Of a stretch of 64,000 bases of DNA, positions 21,664-31,249 are shown one piece after another. The notes under the pieces are model-generated. The model saw only the letters and a list, made by a program, of their open reading frames with translations. It was not told the origin of the DNA and searched no databases. Position numbers and translations under genes: made by a program. The stretch is from Aeromonas sp. FDAARGOS 1405 (lineage in GTDB: Bacteria > Pseudomonadota > Gammaproteobacteria > Enterobacterales > Aeromonadaceae), in contig NZ_CP077311.1 in assembly GCF_019048265.1 (NCBI RefSeq), positions 2,427,001-2,491,000 of the forward strand, given 5' to 3'. Position 1 is the stretch's first letter. Every line of letters starts with the position of its first letter.

Positions 21664-23334
21664 ATGGAAAACAGACAGTGGAAGTGCGGTGCCGAGCTGG
21701 TGGTGCGCCATCTGGAGGCGCAAGGGGTCAAGCAGGTGTTCGGCATCCCGGGGGCCAAGATTGACCGGGTGTTCGATGCGCTGGAGGACTCCCCCATCGA
21801 GACCATAGTGGTGCGCCACGAGGCGAACGCCGCCTTTATGGCGGCCGCCGTGGGGCGGCTCACCGGCAAGGCGGGGGTGGCGCTGGTCACCTCGGGCCCC
21901 GGTTGCTCCAACCTCATTACCGGGCTGGCGACCGCCACCTCGGAGGGGGACCCCATGGTGGCGCTGGGCGGTGCGGTGCGCCGTGCCGACGGCCTCAAAC
22001 TCACCCACCAGAGCATGGATACGGTCAACCTCTGCCGTCCGGTCACCAAGTTCAGCGCTCAGGTCAACAGCGGGGCGGCAATTTCGGAAGTGATGGCCAA
22101 CGCTTTTCGCGCCGCCGAGCTGGGACGGCCGGGGGCGGCGTTTGTCAGCCTGCCGATGGATATCATCAACAAGCCGGTACAGGGCAATGTGCTGGTACCC
22201 CGCGAGGTGCCGGAGCCGGGCTGCGCCGATGAGCAGAATATGGAGCAGGCATTGACCCTGCTGCGTAACGCCGAGAATCCGGTGGTACTGCTCGGCCTGA
22301 TGGCGAGCCGGCCGGAAAATGCCGAGGCAGTGCGTGCCTTCCTCGACAAGGCGCGGCTGCCGGTGACCGGTACCTATCAGGCTGCCGGGGTGGTGGACAG
22401 CTGCCACTTCGATGACTTTGCCGGACGGGTGGGGCTCTTCAACAACCAACCGGGGGATCAGCTGCTGGCAGGGGCCGATCTGGTGATCTGCATCGGCTAC
22501 AGCCCCATCGAGTACGATCCCGTGCTGTGGAATGGCGATCGGGAGCGGCGCATCCTCCATATCGATGTGCTGCCTGCCGATATCGACAGCAGCTACTGCC
22601 CGACCGCCGAGTTGGTGGGGTCGATCCGCGCCAACCTGTTGCAGCTGACCCGCATCATGGGCAATCCGAAAATCCGCCCCCCCGAGGTGGATCGGTTGCT
22701 GCAAGGGGTACGCCAGCAGCGGCTGCGCCTGGCAATGCGGGCCGATGATCTGCACGGCAATCCGGTTCACCCCTTGCGTATCGTGCGCGAGCTGCAGGAT
22801 CTGGTGCGCGACGACATGACACTCTGCGTCGATATGGGCAGCTTCCATATCTGGATTGCCCGCTACCTCTACAGCTTCCGTGCCCGTCAGGTGCTGATCT
22901 CCAATGGTCAGCAGACCATGGGGGTGGCATTGCCGTGGGCCATCGGTGCGGCGCTGGTGCGGCCGGGTGAGAAGGTGATCTCGGTATCGGGGGATGGCAG
23001 CTTTATGCAGTCGAGCATGGAGCTGGAGACGGCGGTGCGGCTCAAGAGCAATATCGTCCACATCATCTGGGTCGATAACGGCTACAACATGGTCGCGATG
23101 CAGGAGCAGCAGAAGTATTGCCGCACCTCCGGCGTCTCTTTTGGCCCTATCGATTTCAAACGCTATGCCGAATCGTTCGGGGCGGCCGGGTTTGCGGTGC
23201 GTTCGGCAGACGAGCTGCGCGCCACCCTGCGGGCCGCACTGGCGGTGGAGGGGCCAGCTGTGGTGGCCATTCCGGTGGATTACTCCGACAACCCGGGGCT
23301 GATGGCCCAGCTCAGGCCAGAAGTATTGGCATAA
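21664..23334 (+). CDS. budB: Catabolic acetolactate synthase
   Basis: A 556-residue TPP enzyme that condenses two pyruvates to acetolactate. The catabolic (AlsS/BudB) type is indicated by the lone large subunit, its place after budA and the typical C-terminal half with the TPP motif [16 protein letters not shown] and DNGYNMV. The N-terminal pyrimidine-binding glutamate is in [12 protein letters not shown]. Spacing from budA is 18 bases with AAGGAG before the ATG, so the two are one operon. A bidirectional terminator follows. The pathway diverts pyruvate from acids to neutral products at low pH. Confidence 0.96.
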   Translation: MENRQWKCGAELVVRHLEAQGVKQVFGIPGAKIDRVFDALEDSPIETIVVRHEANAAFMAAAVGRLTGKAGVALVTSGPGCSNLITGLATATSEGDPMVALGGAVRRADGLKLTHQSMDTVNLCRPVTKFSAQVNSGAAISEVMANAFRAAELGRPGAAFVSLPMDIINKPVQGNVLVPREVPEPGCADEQNMEQALTLLRNAENPVVLLGLMASRPENAEAVRAFLDKARLPVTGTYQAAGVVDSCHFDDFAGRVGLFNNQPGDQLLAGADLVICIGYSPIEYDPVLWNGDRERRILHIDVLPADIDSSYCPTAELVGSIRANLLQLTRIMGNPKIRPPEVDRLLQGVRQQRLRLAMRADDLHGNPVHPLRIVRELQDLVRDDMTLCVDMGSFHIWIARYLYSFRARQVLISNGQQTMGVALPWAIGAALVRPGEKVISVSGDGSFMQSSMELETAVRLKSNIVHIIWVDNGYNMVAMQEQQKYCRTSGVSFGPIDFKRYAESFGAAGFAVRSADELRATLRAALAVEGPAVVAIPVDYSDNPGLMAQLRPEVLA

Positions 23335-23395
23335 GTGTGGGCAGCAGTGCTGGCCTGAATCCTCGTGTAAGGGCAGGCAGACCCGCCCATATAGC

Positions 23396-23426
23396 AAAAA
23401 CCGGCATCAATGGATGCCGGTTTTTT
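23396..23426. terminator. Bidirectional terminator between budB and the MATE gene
   Basis: CCGGCATC pairs with GATGCCGG around AATG, flanked by AAAAA on the left and TTTTTT on the right, so it works for both convergent genes. Confidence 0.9.
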
Positions 23427-23449
23427 ATTGCTACGCGGGATGGGTGGCC

Positions 23450-24862
23450 TTAACGGGCCAGCTGGACGGCGGCTCGTGCGCGGGCCGGTTGCGGGCGCTG
23501 TTTGGCTTTTGGCGCACAGGCCATCTTCAGGCGCAGCCACTCGCGCCACAGCAGCCAGCAGAGTGGCAGGGTGAGCAGCAGCACGGTCGCGGGCTGGGCC
23601 ATCAGCACGCCATCACGACCCCACAGTTGCGGCAGCAGGAAGATGAGCGGCAGCAGCAACACGGTTTTGGCGATGGAGATGACCAGCGCCTGACGGGTAC
23701 GCGCCATGGATTGCAGCAGCACTATGCCGAACATGATGATCCCCTCCAGCGGAATGGCGCCGAGGTTGAGGGTCAGGCTGCTGATGGCGGCGGCCAGCAG
23801 TTCGGGATCCTTGTCGCCGGTATAGAGCATGGCGACCTGTCCCGGCAGCAGCTGGATGGTGAGCCACACCAGCATGCCGTAAATAAAGGTGAACTTGAGC
23901 CCCATCTCCATCAGGTACTTGAGGTTGCGATGGCGCTTGGCCCCTGCCGCCTTGCTGATGAGCGGTTGAATGCCGAAGGCGAGCCCCTGCAGAATGACGA
24001 TAAAGACCGCCTCGGTGTAACCGGCCACGGTAAAACCCGCCAGATCCTTCACATTGCCATACACCATCAGCTGGCTGTTGTGCAGCATCAAGAGCAGGCC
24101 GAGGTTGAACTGGGCAATCAGGCTCGGCAGACCGGTAAAGAGCAGGTGCGGCATGGCGGGGAGGTTGGGCACCAGATCCCGCCAGCTGAGGCGCAGCCGC
24201 GCCCAAGGGGTAAAGAAGTAGCCAAGGCCGATCAGGCTCACCGCACCCTCTGCCATCAGGGTGGCTTGCGCGGTACCGATCAATCCCAGCCCCAGCCGAC
24301 CCACCATGATGTAGTTGAGGATGATGTTGAGCACGGCGCCGCTGCTCACCAGCACCATGGCCAGTTTCGGGCGGCCATCGTTGCGCAGCAGATAGGGCAC
24401 CGCCAGATTACTGGCCAGCAGCAGGGTACCGCCGCCAATCCAGGTGAGGTAGTCACTCGCCTGTTTCCAGGTCTCGGTGCCCTGTTCAATTCCCAGCCCC
24501 AGCAGGATATCGGTGTGGGTGTAATAGAGCAGCCCCGGCGCAACTACCCCGAGACCGGCCAGCAGCCAGAGGGCGTTGACCAGCGCCTGACGGGCCAGCG
24601 TGTCGTTTTTCGCCCCCTGCTGGAAGGAGATGGCGGTGGCCGCCCCCATGCTGATCATGGCGGCCAGGCCGATCAGCACCATGATGACCGGATAGACCAG
24701 GTTGATCCCGGCGAGGCCAGCGGCGCCGACATAGTGGCCGACGAAGATGCCGTCGATGAGGTAGTAGGCCCCCGAGACCAGCATGGCAAGAATGGAGGGG
24801 AGGGCGTAAGCCCAGAAGCGACGGGTCATGGCCCGTTGCCGCAGTGTTAAATAGGCAGACAT
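23450..24862 (-). CDS. MATE-family efflux transporter
   Basis: A 470-residue integral membrane protein with about 12 hydrophobic segments in two similar halves, as in MATE exchangers that expel drugs or metabolites against Na+ or H+. The first helix region (SILAMLVSGAYYLIDGIFVGHYVG) and the mid-protein IAQFNLGLLLMLHN block are typical of the family. I cannot tell the substrate. It lies 73 bases downstream of a LysR gene on the same strand, which may regulate it or be cotranscribed. The basic C-terminus is rich in Ala, Lys and Arg. Confidence 0.9.
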   Translation of the reverse strand: MSAYLTLRQRAMTRRFWAYALPSILAMLVSGAYYLIDGIFVGHYVGAAGLAGINLVYPVIMVLIGLAAMISMGAATAISFQQGAKNDTLARQALVNALWLLAGLGVVAPGLLYYTHTDILLGLGIEQGTETWKQASDYLTWIGGGTLLLASNLAVPYLLRNDGRPKLAMVLVSSGAVLNIILNYIMVGRLGLGLIGTAQATLMAEGAVSLIGLGYFFTPWARLRLSWRDLVPNLPAMPHLLFTGLPSLIAQFNLGLLLMLHNSQLMVYGNVKDLAGFTVAGYTEAVFIVILQGLAFGIQPLISKAAGAKRHRNLKYLMEMGLKFTFIYGMLVWLTIQLLPGQVAMLYTGDKDPELLAAAISSLTLNLGAIPLEGIIMFGIVLLQSMARTRQALVISIAKTVLLLPLIFLLPQLWGRDGVLMAQPATVLLLTLPLCWLLWREWLRLKMACAPKAKQRPQPARARAAVQLAR

Positions 24863-24935
24863 ATCTGTTCTCTCGGGGAGTTCGATTATCGAACAGCTAG
24901 TCTAGATTAATACTAATTTGGTGATAATCAGGGTT

Positions 24936-25877
24936 TCACTTGATGAATTGCTGAGTATTACTCACTAATCCGGGGTTTTGGTAGTGCGCCTTGAGCATGT
25001 CGATCAGGATGCGCAGCCCGCTGCCCAGCTGATGCCGACTGGGATAGAAGAGGTAGAAGCCGGCAAAGGTGGGGCACCAGGGCTCCAGCACGGTGAGCAG
25101 TTTCCCCTCCGCGACCTTTTGGCTCACCTCCTCTTCCAGACAGTAGGCGAGCCCCAACCCCGCCTCGGCAGCGCCCAGATAGAGGGCAGGGGTGCTGGTG
25201 GTGAGCGGCCCGGTCACTTCGATCTCCAGCATGGTGCCATCGGCGGCAAAGGCCCAGCGATAGTGATGGTGCGGAGTGAGACGATAGCCGATGCAGGCGT
25301 GGCGGCTCAGCTCGCTCGGGTGCTCCGGTGTACCGTGCTCCGCCAGATAGGCCGGGGAGCCCACCACCAGATAACGCTGGGGCGGGCCGAGGGGGATGCC
25401 GATCATCTCCTTGGGCAGCAGATCGCCATAAAAGAGCGCGGCATCGTAACCATCTTCAATCAGCCGGGGCATCAGCTCCTGCTCCACCACCTCCACCTGC
25501 ATCCGCGGATAGCGGGCCAGATAGTCGATCAGCACAGGTGCCAGCAGGCTGTCGATGGCGCCGCGCGGAGCGCAGAGCTTGAGTCGCCCTACCGGCTCGT
25601 CGCTGTTGCGGGCCAGCTCGCAAAGCGCCTCTTCCAGGGTATTGAGGGTGGGGAGCAGCTGCTTGAGCAGCCGCTGGCCCGCTTCGGTCGGCACCACGGC
25701 TCGGGTACTGCGGTTGAGCAGCCGCACCCCCAGACGGGCTTCCAGCCCCTTCAGGCTATGGCTGAGGGCGGAGGCGGAGACCCCGAGTTCGAGGGCGGCC
25801 TTGCTGAAACTGCGGTGACGGGCGACGGCGGCAAACACCGCCAGTTCGGCGAGATCGGTACGGGTAATGGTCATCAT
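24936..25877 (-). CDS. LysR-family transcriptional regulator
   Basis: A 313-residue regulator with the N-terminal helix-turn-helix (about 8-65, FAAVARHRSFSKAALELGVSASALSHSLKGLEARLG) and a type 2 periplasmic-binding-like effector domain. It resembles the subgroup of CrgA/DsdC-like LysR proteins with the VPTEAGQRLL linker, but I cannot name a target. An in-frame TTG and two ATGs lie at the start; I use the first ATG. No clear Shine-Dalgarno is seen. It is directly upstream of the MATE gene and could control it, or could act on the permease gene on its other side. Confidence 0.88.
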   Translation of the reverse strand: MMTITRTDLAELAVFAAVARHRSFSKAALELGVSASALSHSLKGLEARLGVRLLNRSTRAVVPTEAGQRLLKQLLPTLNTLEEALCELARNSDEPVGRLKLCAPRGAIDSLLAPVLIDYLARYPRMQVEVVEQELMPRLIEDGYDAALFYGDLLPKEMIGIPLGPPQRYLVVGSPAYLAEHGTPEHPSELSRHACIGYRLTPHHHYRWAFAADGTMLEIEVTGPLTTSTPALYLGAAEAGLGLAYCLEEEVSQKVAEGKLLTVLEPWCPTFAGFYLFYPSRHQLGSGLRILIDMLKAHYQNPGLVSNTQQFIK

Positions 25878-26372
25878 CAATCAACAAAAAGGCGTGAGTC
25901 ACAAGGGTACGCCAAGGCCGTGCTGCACACAATCCGCGCTAAACGTGTGGCTTATTGCAAATATGTAGCTTCTCGCAGGCCATTGATTCCAGTGAAACTA
26001 AGTTGAATTGTTAAAAAAAACTCACAATAAGGCGCTTTGAGTGTGATCTTGGTCGTCCGAAAGGCGACCAAAATCAAACTTTGGTTGATTAATTCAAAAA
26101 AACGCTGTGATTAATAAGGGCATTTAATTAAAGTCAGCCCATCAAGAGTGGCGCACGTTAATCGGTTGTTAAGTGAGACGGGCGCCGACCCTCAGGGTCA
26201 AAATCTCGCACTGTTGTTTGTTGCAATCCTGTTGTCACAAGGAGTGATGGCCAGGTTGCCGGGGGGCGAGAGGTTAATATCAAGGACGGACAGCAGGCGT
26301 TCCAGGGAGATGGAACCGGGCCAAGGCCCGACCAAACAAGAATCCCATTTTCCTAGATGACAGGAACAACGT
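25878..26372. promoter_or_regulatory. Long intergenic leader before the serine/threonine-type permease
   Basis: About 495 bases without a supported gene. The left half is A/T-rich; the right half contains several short dyads. Two adjacent stem-loops lie at 26049-26071 (TTGGTCG with CGACCAA) and 26072-26090 (AATCAA with TTGATT). GACCCT-C-AGGGTC is a 6-1-6 palindrome at 26187-26199, and CGGGCC/GGCCCG is at 26317-26330. A 70-codon open frame at 26148-26360 has no ribosome site and I do not accept it. The length suggests a regulated leader or several operators, but I recognise no riboswitch class. Confidence 0.4.
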
Positions 26373-27665
26373 ATGTCTGACATGAATATTGCAGCTGATG
26401 GTCGTTTAGCCAGCAACACCTCCCGCGGCGTCAACAAGGCCGATGTGGTCTGGATGCTGGGTCTGTACGGTACCGCGATCGGTGCCGGTGTGCTCTTCCT
26501 GCCAATCAACGCCGGTGTAGGTGGCCTGTGGCCGCTGGTTGCCATGTTGATCCTGGCGCTGCCGCTGACTTTCTTTGCTCACCGTGGTCTGACCCGCTTC
26601 GTGCTGTCCGGCTCTACCCGTGATGGCGACATCACTGAAGTAGTAGAAGAGCACTTCGGCAAGACCGCAGGCAAATTCATCACCCTGCTCTACTTCTTTG
26701 CCATCTACCCGATCGTACTGATGTATTCAGTCGCCATCACCAACACCGTCGAGAGCGTGATTGTTCACCAGCTGGGCATGTCTGCACCTCCCCGTGCCGT
26801 TCTGTCACTGGCTCTGATCCTCGGTCTGATGGCGGTTGTTCGTCTGGGCGGCCAGGTTATCGTCAAAGCGATGAGTGTGCTGGTATTCCCGTTCGTGCTT
26901 ACCCTGATGGGTCTGGCGTTCTACCTGATCCCGCACTGGAACGGTGCCATCATCACTGAAGCTCCGGCCCTGTCCGACGCCTTCAACGGTGACTTCATCA
27001 AAACCCTGTGGCTGGCTATCCCGGTAATGGTGTTCTCCTTCAACCACTCCCCGATCATCTCCTCCTTCGCGGTGGACAACAAAGGTCGTTACGGTGAAGG
27101 TGCCGAGAAGAAGTGCAGCAACATCCTGCTGGGCGCCCACGTCATGATGGTGATGACCGTTATGTTCTTCGTATTCAGCTGCGTACTGAGCCTCTCCCCG
27201 GCTGACCTGGCTGCAGCCAAAGAACAGAACATCTCCATCCTGTCCTACCTGGCCAACCACTTCGATAACCCGGTTATCGGTACTGTGGCTCCGCTGATCG
27301 CCATGGTTGCCATCAGCAAATCCTTCCTGGGTCACTACCTGGGTGCGCAAGAAGGCATGAACGGCCTGATGGCCAAGGCGCTGCGCGAGAAGGGCAAGAA
27401 CGTTGACACCAAGCAGCTGAACAAAGTCACTGCCGTGTTCATGATCCTGACCACCTGGGCCATCGCCACCATCAACCCGAGCATCCTCGGCATGATTGAA
27501 GACCTGGGCGGCCCGATCATCGCAATGCTGCTGTTCCTGATGCCGATGTACGCCATCACCAAGGTTCCGGCCATGCGCAAATACGCTGGCAACATCAGCA
27601 ACGGCTTCGTGACCATCATCGGCCTGATCGCCATGTCCGGTATCATCTACAAGCTGATTGCCTGA
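26373..27665 (+). CDS. HAAAP-family serine/threonine transporter (SdaC-like)
   Basis: A 430-residue integral membrane protein of the hydroxy/aromatic amino acid permease family with about 11 transmembrane segments. The first segment has the family sequence [22 protein letters not shown], and the central [12 protein letters not shown] block is typical of SdaC/TdcC-type H+ symporters for L-serine or L-threonine. It stands alone, with a long leader and its own terminator, and no serine deaminase gene beside it. Codon use is strongly biased to common codons, hinting at high expression. Substrate choice between serine and threonine is uncertain. Confidence 0.88.
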   Translation: MSDMNIAADGRLASNTSRGVNKADVVWMLGLYGTAIGAGVLFLPINAGVGGLWPLVAMLILALPLTFFAHRGLTRFVLSGSTRDGDITEVVEEHFGKTAGKFITLLYFFAIYPIVLMYSVAITNTVESVIVHQLGMSAPPRAVLSLALILGLMAVVRLGGQVIVKAMSVLVFPFVLTLMGLAFYLIPHWNGAIITEAPALSDAFNGDFIKTLWLAIPVMVFSFNHSPIISSFAVDNKGRYGEGAEKKCSNILLGAHVMMVMTVMFFVFSCVLSLSPADLAAAKEQNISILSYLANHFDNPVIGTVAPLIAMVAISKSFLGHYLGAQEGMNGLMAKALREKGKNVDTKQLNKVTAVFMILTTWAIATINPSILGMIEDLGGPIIAMLLFLMPMYAITKVPAMRKYAGNISNGFVTIIGLIAMSGIIYKLIA

Positions 27666-27692
27666 TAACTCCGGTTAATCTGTTTAGTGAAG

Positions 27693-27720
27693 AAGCCGCC
27701 TCGCAAGAGGCGGCTTTTTT
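27693..27720 (+). terminator. Intrinsic terminator after the HAAAP permease gene
   Basis: GCCGCCTC pairs with GAGGCGGC around a GCAA tetraloop, followed by six T residues. The A-rich left flank is too short to make it clearly bidirectional. Confidence 0.9.
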
Positions 27721-27731
27721 ATGGCCGGGAT

Positions 27732-28760
27732 TCAGGATTGGGCATTGTCGATATTCTCCGCCTGCCAGAGGGCATAGCCCTTGCCGGACGGCGTGGTGGG
27801 CAGGTCAATCTGCATCAGGTCATTGCCGATGACGAAGGGGCCTGTGTAGCGGGCGCGCAGATCCTGCGCCAGATCTTTCACCGTGATCTTGCCGTTGAGC
27901 CCGATGTGGCTGAATACGGTCAGCGCCGGTTTGGCCTCATTCAGAACGCGGGCGGCCTGCTCGGGGGAGGCGAGGTGACCGGCTATCGCCTTGTAGCCCG
28001 GGTTGGCCTTCATCTGCTCGGCAGAGGTCATGGAGACGCAGTGCACCAGCAGATCGGCTCCCTTGGCCTCTTTCACCACCTGCGGGCTGTAGCGGGTATC
28101 GCCGGAGAGCACCACGCTGTGGCCGTGGTAGTCGATGCGATAGCCAAACGAAGGCTTGATGTTGACCCCGTGGTCGTTGTCAAAGGCGGTCACCTTGACC
28201 CCATCCCGGTCATAGACCACCCCTGCTGTTACCTCGTGGCTGTTGATCTTCACCCCGTCCAGCGGCGTCCCCTCATCCTTGACCCGGGTAGCGATATCGG
28301 TGGCGTAGGCCTGCTGCAGGCCGTGAGCCAGGGCATCGGTGCCCTTGGGGCCGTAAAGCTCCATCGGCGCGTGGCGCTGGCCATAGGCCGGTTGCAGCCA
28401 GCCGGTCAGCCAGAGATCCGCCAGCCCGTTGGTGTGGTCGGAGTGAAAGTGGGTGAGGAAGAAGGCGTTGACCCGGCCGATGGGGATGTGCAGCTGCCAC
28501 AGGCGAGTGGCGGAGTTGCGGCCAAAATCGAACACCAGCTTCTGGTTGCCCGCCTCGATGAGGGTGCTGTAACCGCCCCGGCTGATCCGGGGTACCGGAG
28601 TGCCGGTGCCGAGCAGGCTGACCCGAAAGATATCGGGCCGGGCTTGAGTTGCTGAGGCAGGTGCATGGTCGTGGTTGCTGATAAAGCTGCTCTCGGCGGC
28701 CTGACTGGCGCCGCTGGCCAGCAGACCGACCAGTAATGCGGCCAGATAGGTGCTTTTCAT
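27732..28760 (-). CDS. Secreted metallo-beta-lactamase-fold hydrolase
   Basis: A 342-residue protein with a cleavable signal peptide (cut after SQAA, about residue 22), so it acts in the periplasm or outside. The metal motif is THFHSDHTNG (HxHxDH, about 110-118), with further ligands likely in LSGDTRYS and at SHIG near the C-terminus. The RNase Z/arylsulfatase-like fold (GTGTPVPRISRGGYSTLI at the start) suggests a hydrolase of ester or phosphodiester bonds, but no substrate can be read from sequence. It is divergent from a LysR gene with 155 bases between starts, the likely control pair. Confidence 0.87.
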   Translation of the reverse strand: MKSTYLAALLVGLLASGASQAAESSFISNHDHAPASATQARPDIFRVSLLGTGTPVPRISRGGYSTLIEAGNQKLVFDFGRNSATRLWQLHIPIGRVNAFFLTHFHSDHTNGLADLWLTGWLQPAYGQRHAPMELYGPKGTDALAHGLQQAYATDIATRVKDEGTPLDGVKINSHEVTAGVVYDRDGVKVTAFDNDHGVNIKPSFGYRIDYHGHSVVLSGDTRYSPQVVKEAKGADLLVHCVSMTSAEQMKANPGYKAIAGHLASPEQAARVLNEAKPALTVFSHIGLNGKITVKDLAQDLRARYTGPFVIGNDLMQIDLPTTPSGKGYALWQAENIDNAQS

Positions 28761-28915
28761 GGGAATTTATCCTGTGGGGAAGGGACGGCATCACTGTATT
28801 GGTAACTAAAGGTTGAATAAATTGGCTAAAATCCATTTCTTACTAAACTTATGGTTGTGAATCAGGGCCCTGGTCGCGGGCCAAACGGCCTTGAAACGGG
28901 CAAAAAGGAGGGGTT

Positions 28916-29815
28916 GTGGACCGATTGACCAGCATGCGTATCTTCACCCGGGTGGTGGATCTCGGCTCCTACAGCGCGGTGGCGAGCGAAGAGGGGATCA
29001 GCGCCCAGATGGTGGGTAAGCATGTGTTGGGGCTGGAGCAGTGGCTGGGGGGCAAGCTGTTTCACAAGACCACCCGCCAGCAGACCCTGACCGAGCTGGG
29101 CCAGCTCTTTCTCGCTCGCTGCCAGCGGGTGCTGGAGGAGCTGGCACTGACCGAGTCGCTCACCCAGAACCTGCTGGCCGAGCCGGCCGGACGGCTGCGC
29201 ATCGCCGCTCCCCTCAGCTTTGGCCACCACCGGCTGGTGCCGCTGCTGCCCGCTTTTCTCGACCGCTACCCCAAGCTGGATCTGGATCTGCAGCTCACCC
29301 CCCGCTGGGTCGATCTGGTGGAGGAGGGGTTCGATGCCGCCATCCGTACCCTGCGCCCGCAGGATGAGGCGCTGATTGCCCGTCCGCTGCTGACCCAGCA
29401 CTACCGCCTCTGCGCGGCCCCCGACTACCTCAATCACCACGGCGTGCCCCGTCATCCGGCCGATCTCGCTCACCACCAGTGCCTGCACGGCAACTGGGGC
29501 GAGCACGAGCGTTGGCAGTTTGTCGGGGAGGATGGCCAGAGCGAGGAGGTGCGGGTCGCCTCGCGCCTGCGCATCAATCACTGGCCAGCCTTGTTGACGG
29601 CTGCGCTCTCGGGGGCTGGCATCACCTTGCAGCCAGCCGAACAGGTGCGTGAGCATATCGCTGCGGGGCGTTTGCTGCCGCTGCTTGGTCGCTATCAGAG
29701 CCCGGCCAAGAACCTCTACTTCATCTATCCGGCGGCGCGGCGGCAGGTGCTCAAAATCACCCTGCTGGGGGATTTTCTGGCCGAATCCCTGCAAGCTGAG
29801 TCCGAGCCTGAATAA
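28916..29815 (+). CDS. LysR-family transcriptional regulator
   Basis: A 299-residue regulator that begins at a GTG with AAGGAGGGG just upstream. The N-terminal helix-turn-helix (about 4-60) reads MRIFTRVVDLGSYSAVASEEGIS, close to the CrgA/YafC-type LysR group, and the C-terminal effector domain is complete. It is divergent from the secreted metallo-hydrolase and 101 bases upstream of a yjeH-like exporter on the same strand. Either neighbour may be its target; the divergent enzyme is the usual one for this family. Confidence 0.88.
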   Translation: MDRLTSMRIFTRVVDLGSYSAVASEEGISAQMVGKHVLGLEQWLGGKLFHKTTRQQTLTELGQLFLARCQRVLEELALTESLTQNLLAEPAGRLRIAAPLSFGHHRLVPLLPAFLDRYPKLDLDLQLTPRWVDLVEEGFDAAIRTLRPQDEALIARPLLTQHYRLCAAPDYLNHHGVPRHPADLAHHQCLHGNWGEHERWQFVGEDGQSEEVRVASRLRINHWPALLTAALSGAGITLQPAEQVREHIAAGRLLPLLGRYQSPAKNLYFIYPAARRQVLKITLLGDFLAESLQAESEPE

Positions 29816-29916
29816 AAGGCTGCATATTCTCGCCACAGTGCTTAACCATCGTACTTAACAAAAGGGCGGGGCAGGCCTAACATGGCGGGATGTTTTTTTA
29901 GTCAGGACAAAAGGAT

Positions 29917-31197
29917 ATGTCTGGGTTGAAAAAGGATCTCGGGCTCTGGCAGGGGATGGGGCTGCTCGCCACCTCGCTGCTTGGCACCGGGATCTTCGTG
30001 GTACCGGCGACCGCCGCCTCGCTGGCGGGCGGGGCCTCGCTCTGGGCCTGGTTGCTGCTGATTGCGCTGGTGCTGCCCATCGCCTTTACCTTCGCTCGCC
30101 TCGGCCGTCGCTATCCCCATGCGGGCGGCGCGCCGCACCTGATTGGCCTAGCCTTTGGCAACGGCGCCGAGCGCTTCTCCGCCTTCCTCTTTCTGGCGGT
30201 GCTGCCGGTGGGGCTGCCTGCCGCCCTGATGATTGCCGCCGGCTTCTGGCACGCCCTGTTCGAGATGGGGGAGTGGACCCTCTGGGCCATCCAGCTGCTG
30301 ACCCTGCTCGGGGTCTTTCTGCTGGGGCTGCGTGGGGCGCGATCTTCCGGCAACCTGCAACTGCTGATTGCGCTCGCCATTTTGGGGCTGACCCTGCTTA
30401 TCTGGTTCAAGGGGGAGGTGAGCTGGCGCGATGCAGCCCGGCCATTGCCTAGCGCGGACGAGTGGCCCCCTATGGCCACCGCGCTGGCGGTGATGTTCTG
30501 GTGTTTTGTCGGGCTGGAAGCCTTCGCCCATATGGGGGAGGAGTTCAAGCGGCCGGAGCGGGACTACCCCATCGCTCTGCTCGGCGGGGTGCTGCTGGCG
30601 GGGCTTATCTACTGGATCCACTCGCTGGTGGTGCTCAAATATGGCCTCTACGGCGATGAGGCGAAAAACGCCACCGCCATCCCCTCCCTGCTGGCGCTGC
30701 TGTTTGGCCCCACCGCCAAGTGGCTGGTGGCGGTGCTCGGTTATCTCTCCTGCTTTGCCAGCATCAATATCTACATTCAGGGCTTTGCCCGGCTGATCTG
30801 GAGCATGGCGCGGGAAGGCAAGCTGCCCCCCTCGCTGGCCGTACTCACCGCGCGCGGCGCGCCGCTGCGGGCACTCGGTCTGGTGCTCGCTATCTGTCTG
30901 CTCTGCATCACCCTGATCATCTGGCTGCGACTGCCGCTCGATGAGCTGATCCGCTACGCCAACGGCAACTTCGTGCTGGTCTACCTGCTCTGCATGGCGG
31001 CGGGCTGGCGTCTGCTTGGCGGTGTGGGCAAGGGGCTGGCGGGGGTGAGCGTGCTGCTCTGTGCTCTGGTGCTGGTGGCGCTCGCCACTCAGGTGCTCTA
31101 TGCGGTGGCGCTGAGTCTTGGCTACGGCGGCTTCTCGTTGTGGCGGCGTCATCTGCGCCGCAGTCGTCAGCAGGATGCGCTCCCGGTAGCGAAGTAA
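29917..31197 (+). CDS. yjeH: APC-family amino-acid exporter, YjeH-like
   Basis: A 426-residue membrane protein with about 12 transmembrane segments. It aligns by eye along its length with E. coli YjeH, an exporter of L-methionine and branched-chain amino acids: the same SGLKxxLGLxQGxGLLxTSLLGTG start, PSAGG-like loop (here PHAGGAPH) and MFWCFVGLEAFAHMGEEF block. The start follows an AAAAGGA ribosome site. The C-terminus ends in a basic cytoplasmic tail. It is followed by its own terminator and may be under the LysR gene just upstream. Confidence 0.9.
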   Translation: MSGLKKDLGLWQGMGLLATSLLGTGIFVVPATAASLAGGASLWAWLLLIALVLPIAFTFARLGRRYPHAGGAPHLIGLAFGNGAERFSAFLFLAVLPVGLPAALMIAAGFWHALFEMGEWTLWAIQLLTLLGVFLLGLRGARSSGNLQLLIALAILGLTLLIWFKGEVSWRDAARPLPSADEWPPMATALAVMFWCFVGLEAFAHMGEEFKRPERDYPIALLGGVLLAGLIYWIHSLVVLKYGLYGDEAKNATAIPSLLALLFGPTAKWLVAVLGYLSCFASINIYIQGFARLIWSMAREGKLPPSLAVLTARGAPLRALGLVLAICLLCITLIIWLRLPLDELIRYANGNFVLVYLLCMAAGWRLLGGVGKGLAGVSVLLCALVLVALATQVLYAVALSLGYGGFSLWRRHLRRSRQQDALPVAK

Positions 31198-31224
31198 CGT
31201 CTCCCCGATGGTCGAAGAAATGAG

Positions 31225-31249
31225 AAAGCCCTGATGTTCAGGGCTTTTT
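31225..31249. terminator. Intrinsic terminator after yjeH
   Basis: AAAGCCCTGA pairs with TCAGGGCTTT around a 3-base loop, ending in five T residues. It separates yjeH from the cadC leader. Confidence 0.88.

Noticed and set aside
20851..23334. Complete butanediol operon
   Set aside because: Only budA and budB are present; no acetoin reductase (budC) follows, as a terminator and a convergent MATE gene come next.
20800..23397. An 865-codon open frame on the minus strand opposite budA-budB
   Set aside because: It lies antisense to two clear enzymes with family motifs. GC-rich DNA with biased codons often has long antisense open frames, and the translation shows no known family.
26148..26360. 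A 70-codon frame in the leader of the HAAAP permease gene
   Set aside because: No ribosome site, no recognisable protein, and it runs through dyads that suggest regulatory DNA instead.
25878..26372. Glycine or other known riboswitch before the permease gene
   Set aside because: I looked for the conserved glycine riboswitch cores and for lysine and THF-type cores and saw none. Only simple stem-loops are present.
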